The notes: generated by a model from the sequence alone, not told the origin. A stretch of DNA of 64,000 bases from CAZENU01 sp965222125 (GCA_965222125.1 CBDCTC010000005.1:248001-312000), one strand, 5' to 3'; positions 33,255-41,938 are shown, numbered from the stretch's first letter. A program made the numbers and translations.

Positions 33255-34943
33255 ATGAGCAACTCACGGTTCACGTTCTCTCAGCCCTACCGGATCATGA
33301 TCGACGTCAGGGTCAAGATGCGGGACGGCGTCGAGATGTCCACCGACGTCTATCTGCCCGCGGAGGGCGGGCCGTTTCCGACCCTGCTCGTGCGCACGAT
33401 CTACGACAACCAGAGCGAAAACAACATGGCGTCGTGCAAGCGCTTTCTGGAGGAAGGGTACGCCGTGGTGATGCAGGACTGCCGCGGCCGCTTCGACTCC
33501 TACGGCGAGTTCGACCCCTACTACCAGGAGGCGGAGGACGGCTACGACACGCAGGAGTGGGTCGGCGCCCAGCCGTGGTGCGACGGCAACATCGGCATGT
33601 TCGGCACCTCCTACGTCGGATACACGCAGTCGCTGACGGCGCCCCTGCGGAGCAAGTACCTGAAGGCGATGGTGCCCACCGTCTCGCAGCAGGACAACTT
33701 CGGACACTGGCGCGTCGACGGCCCGCTGCAGCTTCACGTAGCGCTCAACTTCATCAACATGGCGGGCCGCACGATGCAGCGGGGCCCCAGGAGCCTCGTG
33801 GACTCCGAGGCGTTCTACCGGCGGCTGCCGCTGATCTCGGCGCTCGATGACCTGGCCGACGTCCCGTTCTACCGGTCGGTTATAGAGCACGACACGTTCG
33901 ACGACTTCTGGAAGGGCTACAGCCTGCGGTTCAAGTACGGGGAGATCGAGACGCCCGCCTACGTCGTCACCGGGTGGTACGACAACCTGCTACACGAGGG
34001 CTTCAAGCTGTACAGGGGATGGTCGCAGGAGGCGCGAACCGGCGACGCGCGCCGGCTGAGCAAGTTGCTGGTCGGGCCGTGGCTCCACGGGCCCGTCGGT
34101 GTGGCCGCTCCGGGCGCCGTCGACTTCGGACCCGACGCCGCGATGGACTTCCACGGGGAGCAGCTACGCTGGAACGACCGCAGGCTGAAGGGCATCGACA
34201 ACGGCATCGACGACGAGCCGCCGGTCCGCATCTTCGTGATGGGAGAGAACGCGTGGCGGTCGGAGAACGAGTGGCCGCTCGCCCGCACGCAGTACACGGA
34301 CTACTACCTCCGCAGCGGCGGCGGCGCCAACACGCTGAACGGTGACGGCGCGCTGTCGACCGAGCCGCCGGCCGGCGAGCCCGCCGACGGGTTTACCTAC
34401 GACCCGGACGATCCCGTCTGGACGTTCGGCGGGCAGATCATGGCTATCGACCAGACTCTGGGCGGCCCGCAGGACAGGCGCGCGCCCGAGCAGCGGGCCG
34501 ACGTGCTCGTCTACACGACCGAGCCGCTGGAACGGGACGTCGAGGTCACCGGGCCCGTCTGGCTGACCCTCTTCGCATCCTCCAGCGCGCCGGACACCGA
34601 CTTCACCGGTACGCTGGTCGACGTCCATCCCGACGGCAGGGCCATCAACATCACCGAGGGACTGCTCGGAGTGCGCTACAGGGACTCGATCGAGGAGACG
34701 AGCTTGATCACGCCTGGCGAGGTGTACGAGCTGAAGGTTGACATGTGGGAGACCAGCAACGTCTTCAAGGCAGGGCACCGCATCCGGCTGGAGGTGTCCA
34801 GCAGCAACTTCCCGCGGTTCGAGCGCAACCTGAACACCGGCAACCGGCCCGGCTTCGACGCCGAGATGCGGAAGGCTGATCAGACGATCTACCACGACGC
34901 GGTCCGTCGGTCCCACCTCATCCTGCCGATCATCCCAAGGTAA
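33255..34943 (+). CDS. CocE/NonD-type alpha/beta hydrolase (S15 family)
   Basis: 562 aa. The N-terminal alpha/beta-hydrolase has the nucleophile in GMFGTSYVGYTQ, ADVYL-type opening KMRDGVEMSTDVYLPAEGG and the oxyanion tyrosine region TIYDNQ. Asp and His of the triad are in SAPDTDFTGTLVDVHPDG and FKAGHRIRLEVSSSNFPRF, in the C-terminal jelly-roll domain. Such enzymes cleave esters (cocaine esterase), acyl-amino acids or glutaryl-7-ACA. No signal peptide. It follows the amidohydrolase run by 189 nt, so it may have its own promoter. Confidence 0.88.
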   Translation: MSNSRFTFSQPYRIMIDVRVKMRDGVEMSTDVYLPAEGGPFPTLLVRTIYDNQSENNMASCKRFLEEGYAVVMQDCRGRFDSYGEFDPYYQEAEDGYDTQEWVGAQPWCDGNIGMFGTSYVGYTQSLTAPLRSKYLKAMVPTVSQQDNFGHWRVDGPLQLHVALNFINMAGRTMQRGPRSLVDSEAFYRRLPLISALDDLADVPFYRSVIEHDTFDDFWKGYSLRFKYGEIETPAYVVTGWYDNLLHEGFKLYRGWSQEARTGDARRLSKLLVGPWLHGPVGVAAPGAVDFGPDAAMDFHGEQLRWNDRRLKGIDNGIDDEPPVRIFVMGENAWRSENEWPLARTQYTDYYLRSGGGANTLNGDGALSTEPPAGEPADGFTYDPDDPVWTFGGQIMAIDQTLGGPQDRRAPEQRADVLVYTTEPLERDVEVTGPVWLTLFASSSAPDTDFTGTLVDVHPDGRAINITEGLLGVRYRDSIEETSLITPGEVYELKVDMWETSNVFKAGHRIRLEVSSSNFPRFERNLNTGNRPGFDAEMRKADQTIYHDAVRRSHLILPIIPR

Positions 34944-35033
34944 CCCCGGCCTGGCCCGCGACCCGGATGTCGGCGGATAAGGCTGATAGAACGGCAAACG
35001 GGGCGCCCTTAATTCCACAGAGGAGGGGGATGA

Positions 35034-35238
35034 ATGATGGCGACCATCGCGGAGATTCAGCAAGCCATCATGAGCCTTCCCAGGGCCGACTACGCTCGCC
35101 TGAAGCGCTGGGTCGATGAATACGACTGGGAGCAGTGGGACAGGCAGATTGAAGCGGATTTTGATGAAGGAAGGTTTGGACTTCCTGCTGGCTGAAACCG
35201 CGGAGGCCAGGCGACAGAGCACTCTGGAACGTCTGTAG
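35034..35238 (+). pseudogene. Antitoxin-like small gene with a one-base frameshift
   Basis: The frame ATIAEIQQAIMSLPRADYARLKRWVDEYDWEQWDRQIEAD (from 35034) is a common small antitoxin of RelE/ParE-type pairs. An extra T near 35177 moves the true ending (LDFLLAETAEARRQSTLERL) to another frame that stops exactly where the toxin GTG begins (1-nt overlap). As read, it ends early (stop ~35195). GAGGAGGGGG gives a strong ribosome site. Confidence 0.65.
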
Positions 35239-35788
35239 TGCATCGAACGACACCTGGCTTCTGGTCGCGCTTTGAACGGCTTCCCGAAACGGCTCAGGTG
35301 ATCGCGAAGCGCAACTTCGACCTTCTCAAGGAAAATCCGAGACAGCAACATTTCAGAGTTGGAGGGACAAGTGCCCCTCCAGACCCCTACCCGCCCCCGC
35401 CTCCGCGAGGACAGGCTCTTCGCGGGCATGACGGTAGGGTGTGTCTGCGTCCCGGAGTGGAGTGTAGTCGTCATTCCGGCCCCCAGCCGGAATCCAGGGG
35501 TGGCGAGGTCGAGCTCAACAGCGCCCCGCCAATGCCGAGAACCAGTCCACGTCTGGAGCTCTGCCTAGGTCTCCCAAGGCGGGGGGCTGCCGGTGCGCCT
35601 GGGTAGCCCCTCTCACCAAGACTGAACAGTTACCCTAGACACTCCTCCTACGTTTCAAGAAAGCCGGCAGATTCTGGTCAGTCCGGGTCGGGCTTTCCTA
35701 TCGGGCCCTCGCGGTTGAAGACGGAGAAGATTTCGTCTGGGTATGGATCGGTAGTCATGCCGAATACGATAGGATGGTTCGTCTGTAA
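35238..35788 (+). pseudogene. RelE/ParE-like toxin gene split by MITE copy 2
   Basis: 5' part 35238-35345: HRTTPGFWSRFERLPETAQ and AKRNFDLLKENPR. 3' part about 35650-35788: RFKKAGRFWSVRVGLSYRAL, AVEDGEDFVWVWIGSHAEYDRM and stop TAA at 35786. Together these are one complete small RelE-like RNase toxin; the 287-bp element sits between them after the PR(Q/H) codons. Beyond the element the frame also appears moved by one. The gene is dead and its antitoxin is frameshifted, which fits loss of a module no longer under selection. Confidence 0.8.
35346..35632. mobile_element. MITE-like element, copy 2 (287 bp), inside a toxin gene
   Basis: Opposite orientation to copy 1 at 24063. The right end CTGAACAGTTA (35622-35632) is identical; the left end CAACATTTCAG (35346-35356) is a decayed TAACTGTTCAG. 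The two copies share the GTGTGTCTGCGTCCCGGAGT core and the CCGG hairpins and differ by scattered changes and small indels. AGACA occurs on both sides (35340 and about 35637), a possible target duplication blurred by later changes. Confidence 0.8.
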
Positions 35789-35929
35789 TGTCGCCTGCGT
35801 CTATCCCGGAGTCGTTCATTCCCGCCTCTCCCGTCTGGCCGCCTCCATCCGAGGTCCAATGCATCAGTCGGCCATCAGCGATCCGGCGACTCGCCGCGCG
35901 GCGGCAGAGACGCGACCCGTACACCCCTA

Positions 35930-35972
35930 GCTAGCAGGCCCGACGCCTCGTCGGGCCGTATCGAAGGGCCAA
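35930..35972. repeat. Dispersed palindromic repeat, copy 4
   Basis: TAGCAGGCCCGACG-CCT-CGTCGGGCCGTATCGAAGGGCC. Perfect 9-bp stem. It sits just after the stop of the leftward isomerase gene, so it could act as a transcript end. No gene is visible in the rest of 35789-35983. Confidence 0.7.
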
Positions 35973-35983
35973 GGCTTGCGCCG

Positions 35984-36910
35984 CTACTCGGCTTCTATCT
36001 CCGCCGCCATGCGCATCATGTTCGCGACGTTGATGCGCATGGCGTCCTCGTGGGTGCCGCCCTCCGGGACGAAGTGCCCGTAGACGGCCAGCACAGCGTC
36101 GGACCGCGTGTCGCGCATCGAGCGCAGTATCGTCGGGTAGTCGACGTCGCCCTCTCCCAGGGGCCGGTAGTCGGTGTCCTTGTCCTGCCGGTGGATGCCG
36201 TCGGTGGGCCGGACGTGCAGGTCCTTGACGTGCAGCGAGTGCAGGTAGGGCCTGATGTTGCGGAAGCCGGCGGTCGCCGAGTCCCACTCGCCGCAGGTCA
36301 GGTTGTCCGAAGGGTGCCACATGAACTTGAGCCTGCGCGAGCCGATCCGCTCGGCGAGCAGGCGGAAGTTCTCGGTCGACGCCGTGTAGCCCCACGGCAG
36401 GTTGCCGACGACGACGTCCACGTTGTACTTCTCCGCGCGCTCGAGGGCGATCTCGTAGACCCTGACCAGCCTCTTCATGTCGATCTCGGCGATGACGCCG
36501 CCGCGGCTCAGCCAACGCATGGGCCACACCGACCAGTTGCCGGGCCACAGGAACGCGTGGGTGATGACGGCGCCGGCACCCAAACGGGAGGCGCCTTCCA
36601 TCGCCTCGACCAGCCGGTCGAAGTCGCGCCGGAGCCCGGGGTGGTCCAGCGGCCTGTCGACGTCCAGGTCGGCAAGGCAGAGTCGGGAGAAGACATCGTT
36701 GCCGATCAGAAACGGCTCGATGCCGTTGCGGGCGAGTAGCTCGCCGACGGCGTCGACGCCGCCTTCGCCCACGCCTTCGACGGCGAAGTCGATGTCGAAC
36801 CATCCGTACTTCGCCCCCAGCTCGCAGGCGAGCGAGACCGCGTGCGTGAACGGCATGCTCGGCTGTAGGCATATGCCGACCTTGAATCTGTACGGTGGCT
36901 CGTTGTCCAC
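35984..36910 (-). CDS. Sugar phosphate isomerase/epimerase (TIM barrel)
   Basis: 308 aa, xylose isomerase-like barrel: GICLQPSMPFTHAVSLACELG, GAVITHAFLWPGNW (metal His), KFMWHPSDNLTCGEWDSA, and SLHVKDLHVRPTDGIHRQ with the metal-binding Asp/His. Third gene of a leftward run PhyH - Gfo/Idh/MocA - isomerase; its start overlaps the oxidoreductase stop by 1 nt. Together with an oxidoreductase this could epimerise and oxidise a sugar, as in inositol-type catabolism; the substrate is unknown. Confidence 0.8.
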   Translation of the reverse strand: MDNEPPYRFKVGICLQPSMPFTHAVSLACELGAKYGWFDIDFAVEGVGEGGVDAVGELLARNGIEPFLIGNDVFSRLCLADLDVDRPLDHPGLRRDFDRLVEAMEGASRLGAGAVITHAFLWPGNWSVWPMRWLSRGGVIAEIDMKRLVRVYEIALERAEKYNVDVVVGNLPWGYTASTENFRLLAERIGSRRLKFMWHPSDNLTCGEWDSATAGFRNIRPYLHSLHVKDLHVRPTDGIHRQDKDTDYRPLGEGDVDYPTILRSMRDTRSDAVLAVYGHFVPEGGTHEDAMRINVANMMRMAAEIEAE

Positions 36911-38076
36911 TAGTTCTCCTTCCTGGTAACTGAGCGGGGTGAGGCTGCCTGCTCCCGGGCGTGTCTGAGCGCGTACGACGGCTGCTTGGGGGCTCTCAGC
37001 CGCCGGTGGCGCAGCGTCACGTCCTTCAGGGGCAGCTCGACCCTGGCGCCGCCGCGCTGGTGGGATACGAAAAAGGCCAGGATCATCTCGGTGATGTCGC
37101 GGGCCAGCCGCACGCCGCCGCGGGGCGGCTCGCCGGTATCGAGGGAGCGGACCAGGTCCTCCACCAGCCGAAGCGAAGGGCTCGCGTGCTCGAACTCGGG
37201 GAACGGCACGAACTCCGAGACCTCAGTCCCGTGGGCGTCGTGAGTCTGCCTGCGCATGTGCCACAGGCGGCCGTGGTCGATGTACGACATCGTGCCTCGC
37301 TCGCAGACTATGTCGTAGTCCGCACCCCGCCCCGTGAGCAGCGCGTACGCGACGACGCCGTTCCGGAACTGGATGATCCCGTGGGACGACGGGTCGCCCG
37401 GGATGACGTCGCCGTCGAATTCGTCGTAGTCGGTGCCGTGGGTGAAGCCCCGGAGACCGCCGGGCAGGTGGCCCTGGATCCACGCGACGGGGTCGTCGTC
37501 GTTGAGGCGCTTCACCACGTCGAAGTAGTGGCTGGAGCCGTCCCACAGGGCGTAGTTGTTGTAGATGACCATCGCCCGCAGGGCGCCTAGGTCGCCGCTG
37601 TCGATCACGCGCTTTGCCGCGTCGAAGCCCGGGTGGAACCTCTTCTGCGTGCCCATGTTGAGCACAGCGCCGTTGCGCTCGACGGCCTCGACGATGGCGT
37701 CGGCGTCCTGGAGGCTGGCGCAGAGCGCCTTCTCCGCCCAGATCGCCTTCACTCCGTTCTCGACCGCGTAGATGATGATCTCCGCCCGCTCCTCGGGCTG
37801 CGTCGCGGCGCTGACGATGTCGGGCTTCTCCCGGTCGATCAGCTCTCGGTAGTCGGTGTACTGGCGCTCCTTCGAAATGCCGTACCGCTTGCCGAACTCC
37901 TCTATGACGTCCTCGCGCAGGTCGGCGCAGGCGACCAGCTCGGTCCGCTCGCACGCCTCGTAGCACGCGGCGTGAGAGTAGGGAAGCGGGCTGGCGAGGT
38001 CGCCCGGGGCGATCTCGTTGTCGATGAACCCACCAATCCTGCTGCAGCCTATGACGGCCGCCCTGTACGTCTTCAC
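36910..38076 (-). CDS. Gfo/Idh/MocA-family NAD(P)-dependent oxidoreductase
   Basis: 388 aa. The Rossmann domain starts YRAAVIGCSRIGGFIDN and has YRELIDREKPDIVSAATQP and IWAEKALCASLQDAD (the E-K-P-like motif of the family); the C-terminal domain has KRFHPGFDAAKRVID and HYFDVVKRLND with the expected catalytic His. It oxidises or reduces a sugar-like hydroxyl. It is between PhyH and the isomerase in a tight leftward operon. The last ~30 residues are Arg-rich and unlike the family. Confidence 0.85.
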   Translation of the reverse strand: MKTYRAAVIGCSRIGGFIDNEIAPGDLASPLPYSHAACYEACERTELVACADLREDVIEEFGKRYGISKERQYTDYRELIDREKPDIVSAATQPEERAEIIIYAVENGVKAIWAEKALCASLQDADAIVEAVERNGAVLNMGTQKRFHPGFDAAKRVIDSGDLGALRAMVIYNNYALWDGSSHYFDVVKRLNDDDPVAWIQGHLPGGLRGFTHGTDYDEFDGDVIPGDPSSHGIIQFRNGVVAYALLTGRGADYDIVCERGTMSYIDHGRLWHMRRQTHDAHGTEVSEFVPFPEFEHASPSLRLVEDLVRSLDTGEPPRGGVRLARDITEMILAFFVSHQRGGARVELPLKDVTLRHRRLRAPKQPSYALRHAREQAASPRSVTRKEN

Positions 38077-38124
38077 GAAGCTGCCTCTTTGGATTCCGTC
38101 CTCCTGTGCGCGCCCGGTTGGACG

Positions 38125-38964
38125 CTAGCCGCGGGAGGGCTCCTTCATGGTCTTCTTCAGCTCGCGGGCCAATTCGCCGAGATGGGTGTCGTTCTCCCTG
38201 ATCTGCTGCAGGTGGACCATGCGCTCGGGGCCGGCTGTCCTGACCATCGTCTCTCCGTGGATGCGGTCGATCCAGAACCGGGCCTCCCTGCCGAGGACCG
38301 CGCGCAGCTCGGGCAGCTTGTCCTCGGGATAGCGCTCGGAGAAGTTCATCGTGTACATGCGCCTCCTCCCGGACCCGCCGAACGAGGAGTGCTTGATGCT
38401 ATGGTTGAACACCAGCAGGTCGCCGGGCTCCGTCTCGAGCACGCAGCCGGGGACGCTGGCGGGATCGATGCCGAACCCGCCGTTGCGCAGGTGGCGCTCC
38501 AGGGCGTCGGCATACGGCTCGCCGACGCGGTGGCTGCCGGGGATCACCCGCAGTGCGCCGGTGTCCTTCGTCGTAGGGTCGAGGTAGAAGGCCATCTTGA
38601 TGCTGAGCACGGGCCGGGCGGCGTAGCCGTCGGAGTGCCAACGGGTATCGCCGACGTACAGGTTGCCGTCGCCGCTGGTGTAGTTGAAGTCCTCGCCGCA
38701 GATGCTCGACGCGATGTCGTGAATGCGCGGGTCGTCCAGGAGCGAGCTCAGGTACTCGCTCTTGTCCGGGAAGGGGAGTATCGCCGACCGGGCGGTGCCG
38801 TCGTGCTCGCGGCCGTCGTGTCCGCCGCCGTGGTCCGCCCAGACCGCCTCGAACTCGTCGACTATGCGGTCGACGCAGTCTGCCAGCAGCCCCGGAAACG
38901 CCAGGAATCCGAACGTCCTGAACTGCTCCATCTGATCGTCTGAGAGCGGTCGCTGGGTCTTCAT
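38125..38964 (-). CDS. Phytanoyl-CoA dioxygenase family Fe(II)/2-oxoglutarate enzyme
   Basis: 279 aa. The metal triad is in RWHSDGYAARP (His-x-Asp) and LLVFNHSIKHSSFGGSGRRR (His plus the 2-oxoglutarate-binding Arg). MKTQRPLSDDQMEQFRTFGFL is the standard PhyH opening; an in-frame ATG 11 codons earlier is less likely. Members hydroxylate diverse substrates. First gene of the leftward operon with the Gfo/Idh/MocA gene 48 nt downstream. A second PhyH gene is at 49466, also next to a Gfo/Idh/MocA gene. Confidence 0.85.
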   Translation of the reverse strand: MKTQRPLSDDQMEQFRTFGFLAFPGLLADCVDRIVDEFEAVWADHGGGHDGREHDGTARSAILPFPDKSEYLSSLLDDPRIHDIASSICGEDFNYTSGDGNLYVGDTRWHSDGYAARPVLSIKMAFYLDPTTKDTGALRVIPGSHRVGEPYADALERHLRNGGFGIDPASVPGCVLETEPGDLLVFNHSIKHSSFGGSGRRRMYTMNFSERYPEDKLPELRAVLGREARFWIDRIHGETMVRTAGPERMVHLQQIRENDTHLGELARELKKTMKEPSRG

Positions 38965-39098
38965 GATAGCCTCCCGCCAAAGATGCCCCCGCATCATCTC
39001 ACGTCACCCCCAAATCCGCCACCGGCGCACGAACCGGCCGGGCTGCCGTTTGCCCCGTACGCGTCGGCCTCGTACCATAGTCAAGGAGGAGTCCCACG

Positions 39099-40232
39099 AT
39101 GAAGCTCACGAGATTCGAAGCCAGGAACTACCGCAGCCTGCGCGACGTTAGCGTCGAACTTGGCGGCGGTGACGTGTTCATCGGCGCGAACGGCTCCGGC
39201 AAGAGCGCCATTCTCGACGCGCTGCGCTTTCTCCACGAGAGCGTTCAGGCCCGCGACTTCCAGGCGCCGCTGTCCTCGCGCGGCGGCCTCCTTCACCTTG
39301 CGTGGAAGGGTGAGGAGGCGCGGCGCGTCAGCCTGGTAGCTGTGGTAGAGGATGACGACAGGACCTACGAGTGGTCGGTCTCGCTGATCAGGGACGGACA
39401 CGATACCTACGCCGAGGAGCGTCTCGAAGCGTCGGCGCCCGGCGCTCCTCCATCCATCCTGCTCCACTCCGACAGGGGCGAAGGTCGGTGGTGGTCGGAA
39501 GAAAGCAAGCAGTTCAACCTGCTGAGACAGTCCCCGACAGCGTGCGCGCTTACCGCAGCATCGGCAAACGCGTCATTCCCGGCCCGGGATGTCGCGGAGT
39601 TCGTGAGCCGGTGGGGCTTCTTCGACCCGAACCCGTTCTTGCTGCGAAAGGACTGGGCGGGCGCGGAATCGGACAGGTTCGACCCTTACGGGCGAAACCT
39701 AGCCGAAAGGCTGTACCGCCTCTCGAAGTCGTCGCCCGATGTCCTAGAGCGCATCGTCGATGCAACCCGTTCTGTGGTAGGCCTGCCTCAGGAGATCGAA
39801 CCGCGCGAGTCCGAAGGTGGCTACTACTTCGTTCAGAACGAGCCCGGTCTACAGTACCGAGTGCACCAGATGGGCGTTTCCAGCGGGACGCTTCGGATGC
39901 TGGCTCTCATGACGGCGCTATACGGCCGGCCGGAGGCCAACCTGATCGGCATGGAGGAGCCCGAGAACTACGTCCACCCTACGGCCCTGTCGGCCTTCGT
40001 CGAGCATCTGAGGCACTGCCGCGACCGGGGGTTTCAGTTTGTCGTGACCACGCACTCGCCGCTGCTGCTCGACTGCATCGACGAGCCGTCGGTCGTGTCG
40101 CTGGTGCGGCGGGGCGACGCCGAGGGCACGATTGTCTTAAAACAGGACAACCCCGACGGCGTACGCGAGGCCCTGGTTGCATCGGGGTTCGGCCTCGGGG
40201 AGTTCTACGAAACCAAGGGCTTCGGGAGCTAG
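39099..40232 (+). CDS. AAA ATPase of the RecF/OLD-like SMC group (AAA_21)
   Basis: 377 aa. Opens MKLTRFEARNYRSLRDVSVEL with Walker A GANGSGKS (29-36); then a helical insert, the signature GVSSGTLRMLALMTALYG, Walker B NLIGMEEPENYVHP and the His switch VVTTHSPLLLD. This is the standalone OLD-like/RloC-like ATPase architecture. AAGGAGG lies 11 nt before the ATG. A DUF4276 gene follows after 6 nt. Such ATPase-DUF4276 pairs are spread sporadically among genomes, consistent with defence or DNA repair; the function is not shown here. Confidence 0.85.
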   Translation: MKLTRFEARNYRSLRDVSVELGGGDVFIGANGSGKSAILDALRFLHESVQARDFQAPLSSRGGLLHLAWKGEEARRVSLVAVVEDDDRTYEWSVSLIRDGHDTYAEERLEASAPGAPPSILLHSDRGEGRWWSEESKQFNLLRQSPTACALTAASANASFPARDVAEFVSRWGFFDPNPFLLRKDWAGAESDRFDPYGRNLAERLYRLSKSSPDVLERIVDATRSVVGLPQEIEPRESEGGYYFVQNEPGLQYRVHQMGVSSGTLRMLALMTALYGRPEANLIGMEEPENYVHPTALSAFVEHLRHCRDRGFQFVVTTHSPLLLDCIDEPSVVSLVRRGDAEGTIVLKQDNPDGVREALVASGFGLGEFYETKGFGS

Positions 40233-40238
40233 CCCAGG

Positions 40239-40823
40239 GTGGCCAAGCGGATCGTCGTCATAGCCTCCGGGGAGACCGAGCGCCGGGCTCGTCCGCGCCT
40301 GCTGTCGCATCTGGAGGACGAGGGCGTCTCCATAGTCGACATCCTCATTCCTCGGCGGAACCGGGCACTCGACGTTCGCATGGCCGAGAGGCTCCTAAAG
40401 TCCGCTTGGTACGAATCCACCGCCGACCGCCCGGACAAGTTCGTCGTCCTCGTAGATACGGACGGCAAAGCCCCGGATGACGTGCTCGCTCCGTTCCAGC
40501 AACTCCCCGGACGTCTGGGCGTCGAGATTCCGGCGAGCGTCCTCTGCGCCTACGCCCAGTGGCATCTCGAAGCATGGTACTTCGGCGATGCCGCGAACCT
40601 CAGACGCTTTCTCGGCGGCGCGGTAGGAAGCGTCGACAGCTCCACGCCAGACGAGATTCAGAACCCGAAGGTGCATTTGAAGAACGTTCTCGGCGATCGA
40701 GTCTATACCGCTAGCCTCTCCGAGGAGATCGCGAGGACGCTGGACGCGGCTACGATAGCTCAGCGCAGCCCCAGCTTCGCAGGCTTCCTGGCAGCGGTAA
40801 TGAATGGACAGACGGCGGCATGA
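40239..40823 (+). CDS. DUF4276 protein, TOPRIM-like partner of the ATPase
   Basis: 194 aa with acidic motifs laid out as in TOPRIM domains: IASGETERRARPRLL (Glu12) and VVLVDTDGKAPDD (Asp73, Asp75), then AQWHLEAWYFGD (Glu110), a motif of DUF4276. In OLD proteins an ATPase and a TOPRIM nuclease are fused; here they would be two subunits. GTG start 6 nt after the ATPase stop, so the genes are co-transcribed. The role as nuclease is inferred from motif order. Confidence 0.8.
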   Translation: MAKRIVVIASGETERRARPRLLSHLEDEGVSIVDILIPRRNRALDVRMAERLLKSAWYESTADRPDKFVVLVDTDGKAPDDVLAPFQQLPGRLGVEIPASVLCAYAQWHLEAWYFGDAANLRRFLGGAVGSVDSSTPDEIQNPKVHLKNVLGDRVYTASLSEEIARTLDAATIAQRSPSFAGFLAAVMNGQTAA

Positions 40824-40948
40824 GCGAGGCCAGGAAGTCTCAGGGTCTCGGGGATCCGGCGGATTACAAGCGAACGACGACGGCGAACGGTGGACTGTTT
40901 GTAGCCCTGAACGCGCGGCGACCTCGCGCCGCACGTGATACTTCCTAA
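40820..40948 (+). CDS. Possible 42-aa ORF coupled to DUF4276
   Basis: ATGAGCGAG overlaps the DUF4276 stop by 4 nt (ATGA) and runs 42 codons to TAA at 40946 (SEARKSQGLGDPADYKRTTT...). The start context is right for coupling, but composition is uninformative and no family is recognised. Could be chance. Confidence 0.25.
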   Translation: MSEARKSQGLGDPADYKRTTTANGGLFVALNARRPRAARDTS

Positions 40949-40984
40949 GTATCGCCGCGACCTTCGATGTCGCGGGTGGGCGGA

Positions 40985-41938
40985 TCAGCGGGTCAGTAGC
41001 TCGACCAGGTCGCCGTCGGCGAGCACGTGGTCCGTGGACACGGTCTGGCCCGGCTGCCTGACGGACTCGCCCCACACGCGGGCGCCGGTCAGCCGCCGCG
41101 CAAGCTCCCCGTGGACGGTGCCCGCCATGTCGTCGACGGTCGCTCCTCGCCTCACCCACAGCCGACCCGCTTCCTCCGTCGGCCGGCCCGGCGGCTTGGC
41201 GAGTGTGAGAACGTATCCGCCGGCCCTCGCGACGTGTGGGAGCACGTCGTCGAAGTCGGGATCGGAGCGCAAGCGCACCCGCGCACCGGTCAGAATGCCT
41301 CCAGACGCCGCGTTGTCGGAGTCAGCTTGCTCGGACGCCCGGTTGTCGAGCAGGACCGACGCGGCTTGAGGCCGGACGCCGATGGAGTCGAGCTCTTCGG
41401 CGAGGACCAGCTCCTGCGACTCTACGTCGCCCGACGCGTCCAGCACGACACACGCGACGTCCGCCAGACCGGCGATCGGCCGCAGCTTCTCGCCGTAAGG
41501 CAGGCCGTCGACCGCGCCCTCGGCAAGCGGCGGCATATCGACGATCTGGACCCTCAGGTTGTCCAACGGGGCCACGCGGACTGCCGGTATCGTCGTGGAG
41601 AACGGGTAGTCGGCGATGTTTGCCGGCGAGCCGCCGAGTCTGTGAAATACGTACGACTTGCCGACGTTCGGCAGGCCGACCAGGATCGCAGTCAGATGGC
41701 CGGTCTTGGCGATTGCGAACGGGTCGTCCGGGGGAGCGCCGCTCGAGGCGGTTACGCGGCTGCTGGTCCGCAGCTTGTCCACCCGGCGGGCGAGGTGGCG
41801 CCGCATCTCGACGTACTCCCCGCGCACGTTCGGCGGCCAGTTCCGGATGTAACCCTCGATGATGCGGATCTGCTCGGCCTCGGACTTCCCCTTGAGCTCC
41901 GCGGCGATCTTCCGCCGTATGTCTTTGGCCTGAATCAT
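40985..41938 (-). CDS. DRG/Obg-type GTPase with C-terminal TGS-like domain
   Basis: 317 aa. G1 GLPNVGKS (88-95), G2 region SPANIADYPFSTTIPAV, G3 VQIVDMPPLAEGAV, and a C-terminal TGS-like domain (about 235-317) ending QPGQTVSTDHVLADGDLVEL. The architecture resembles DRG/Rbg GTPases. The N-terminal ~75 residues are a helical extension. The G4 motif NKxD is not evident (ASVLLDNRASE stands there), so nucleotide specificity may be altered. The 160 bases between it and DUF4276 hold only the doubtful small ORF. Confidence 0.8.
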   Translation of the reverse strand: MIQAKDIRRKIAAELKGKSEAEQIRIIEGYIRNWPPNVRGEYVEMRRHLARRVDKLRTSSRVTASSGAPPDDPFAIAKTGHLTAILVGLPNVGKSYVFHRLGGSPANIADYPFSTTIPAVRVAPLDNLRVQIVDMPPLAEGAVDGLPYGEKLRPIAGLADVACVVLDASGDVESQELVLAEELDSIGVRPQAASVLLDNRASEQADSDNAASGGILTGARVRLRSDPDFDDVLPHVARAGGYVLTLAKPPGRPTEEAGRLWVRRGATVDDMAGTVHGELARRLTGARVWGESVRQPGQTVSTDHVLADGDLVELLTR

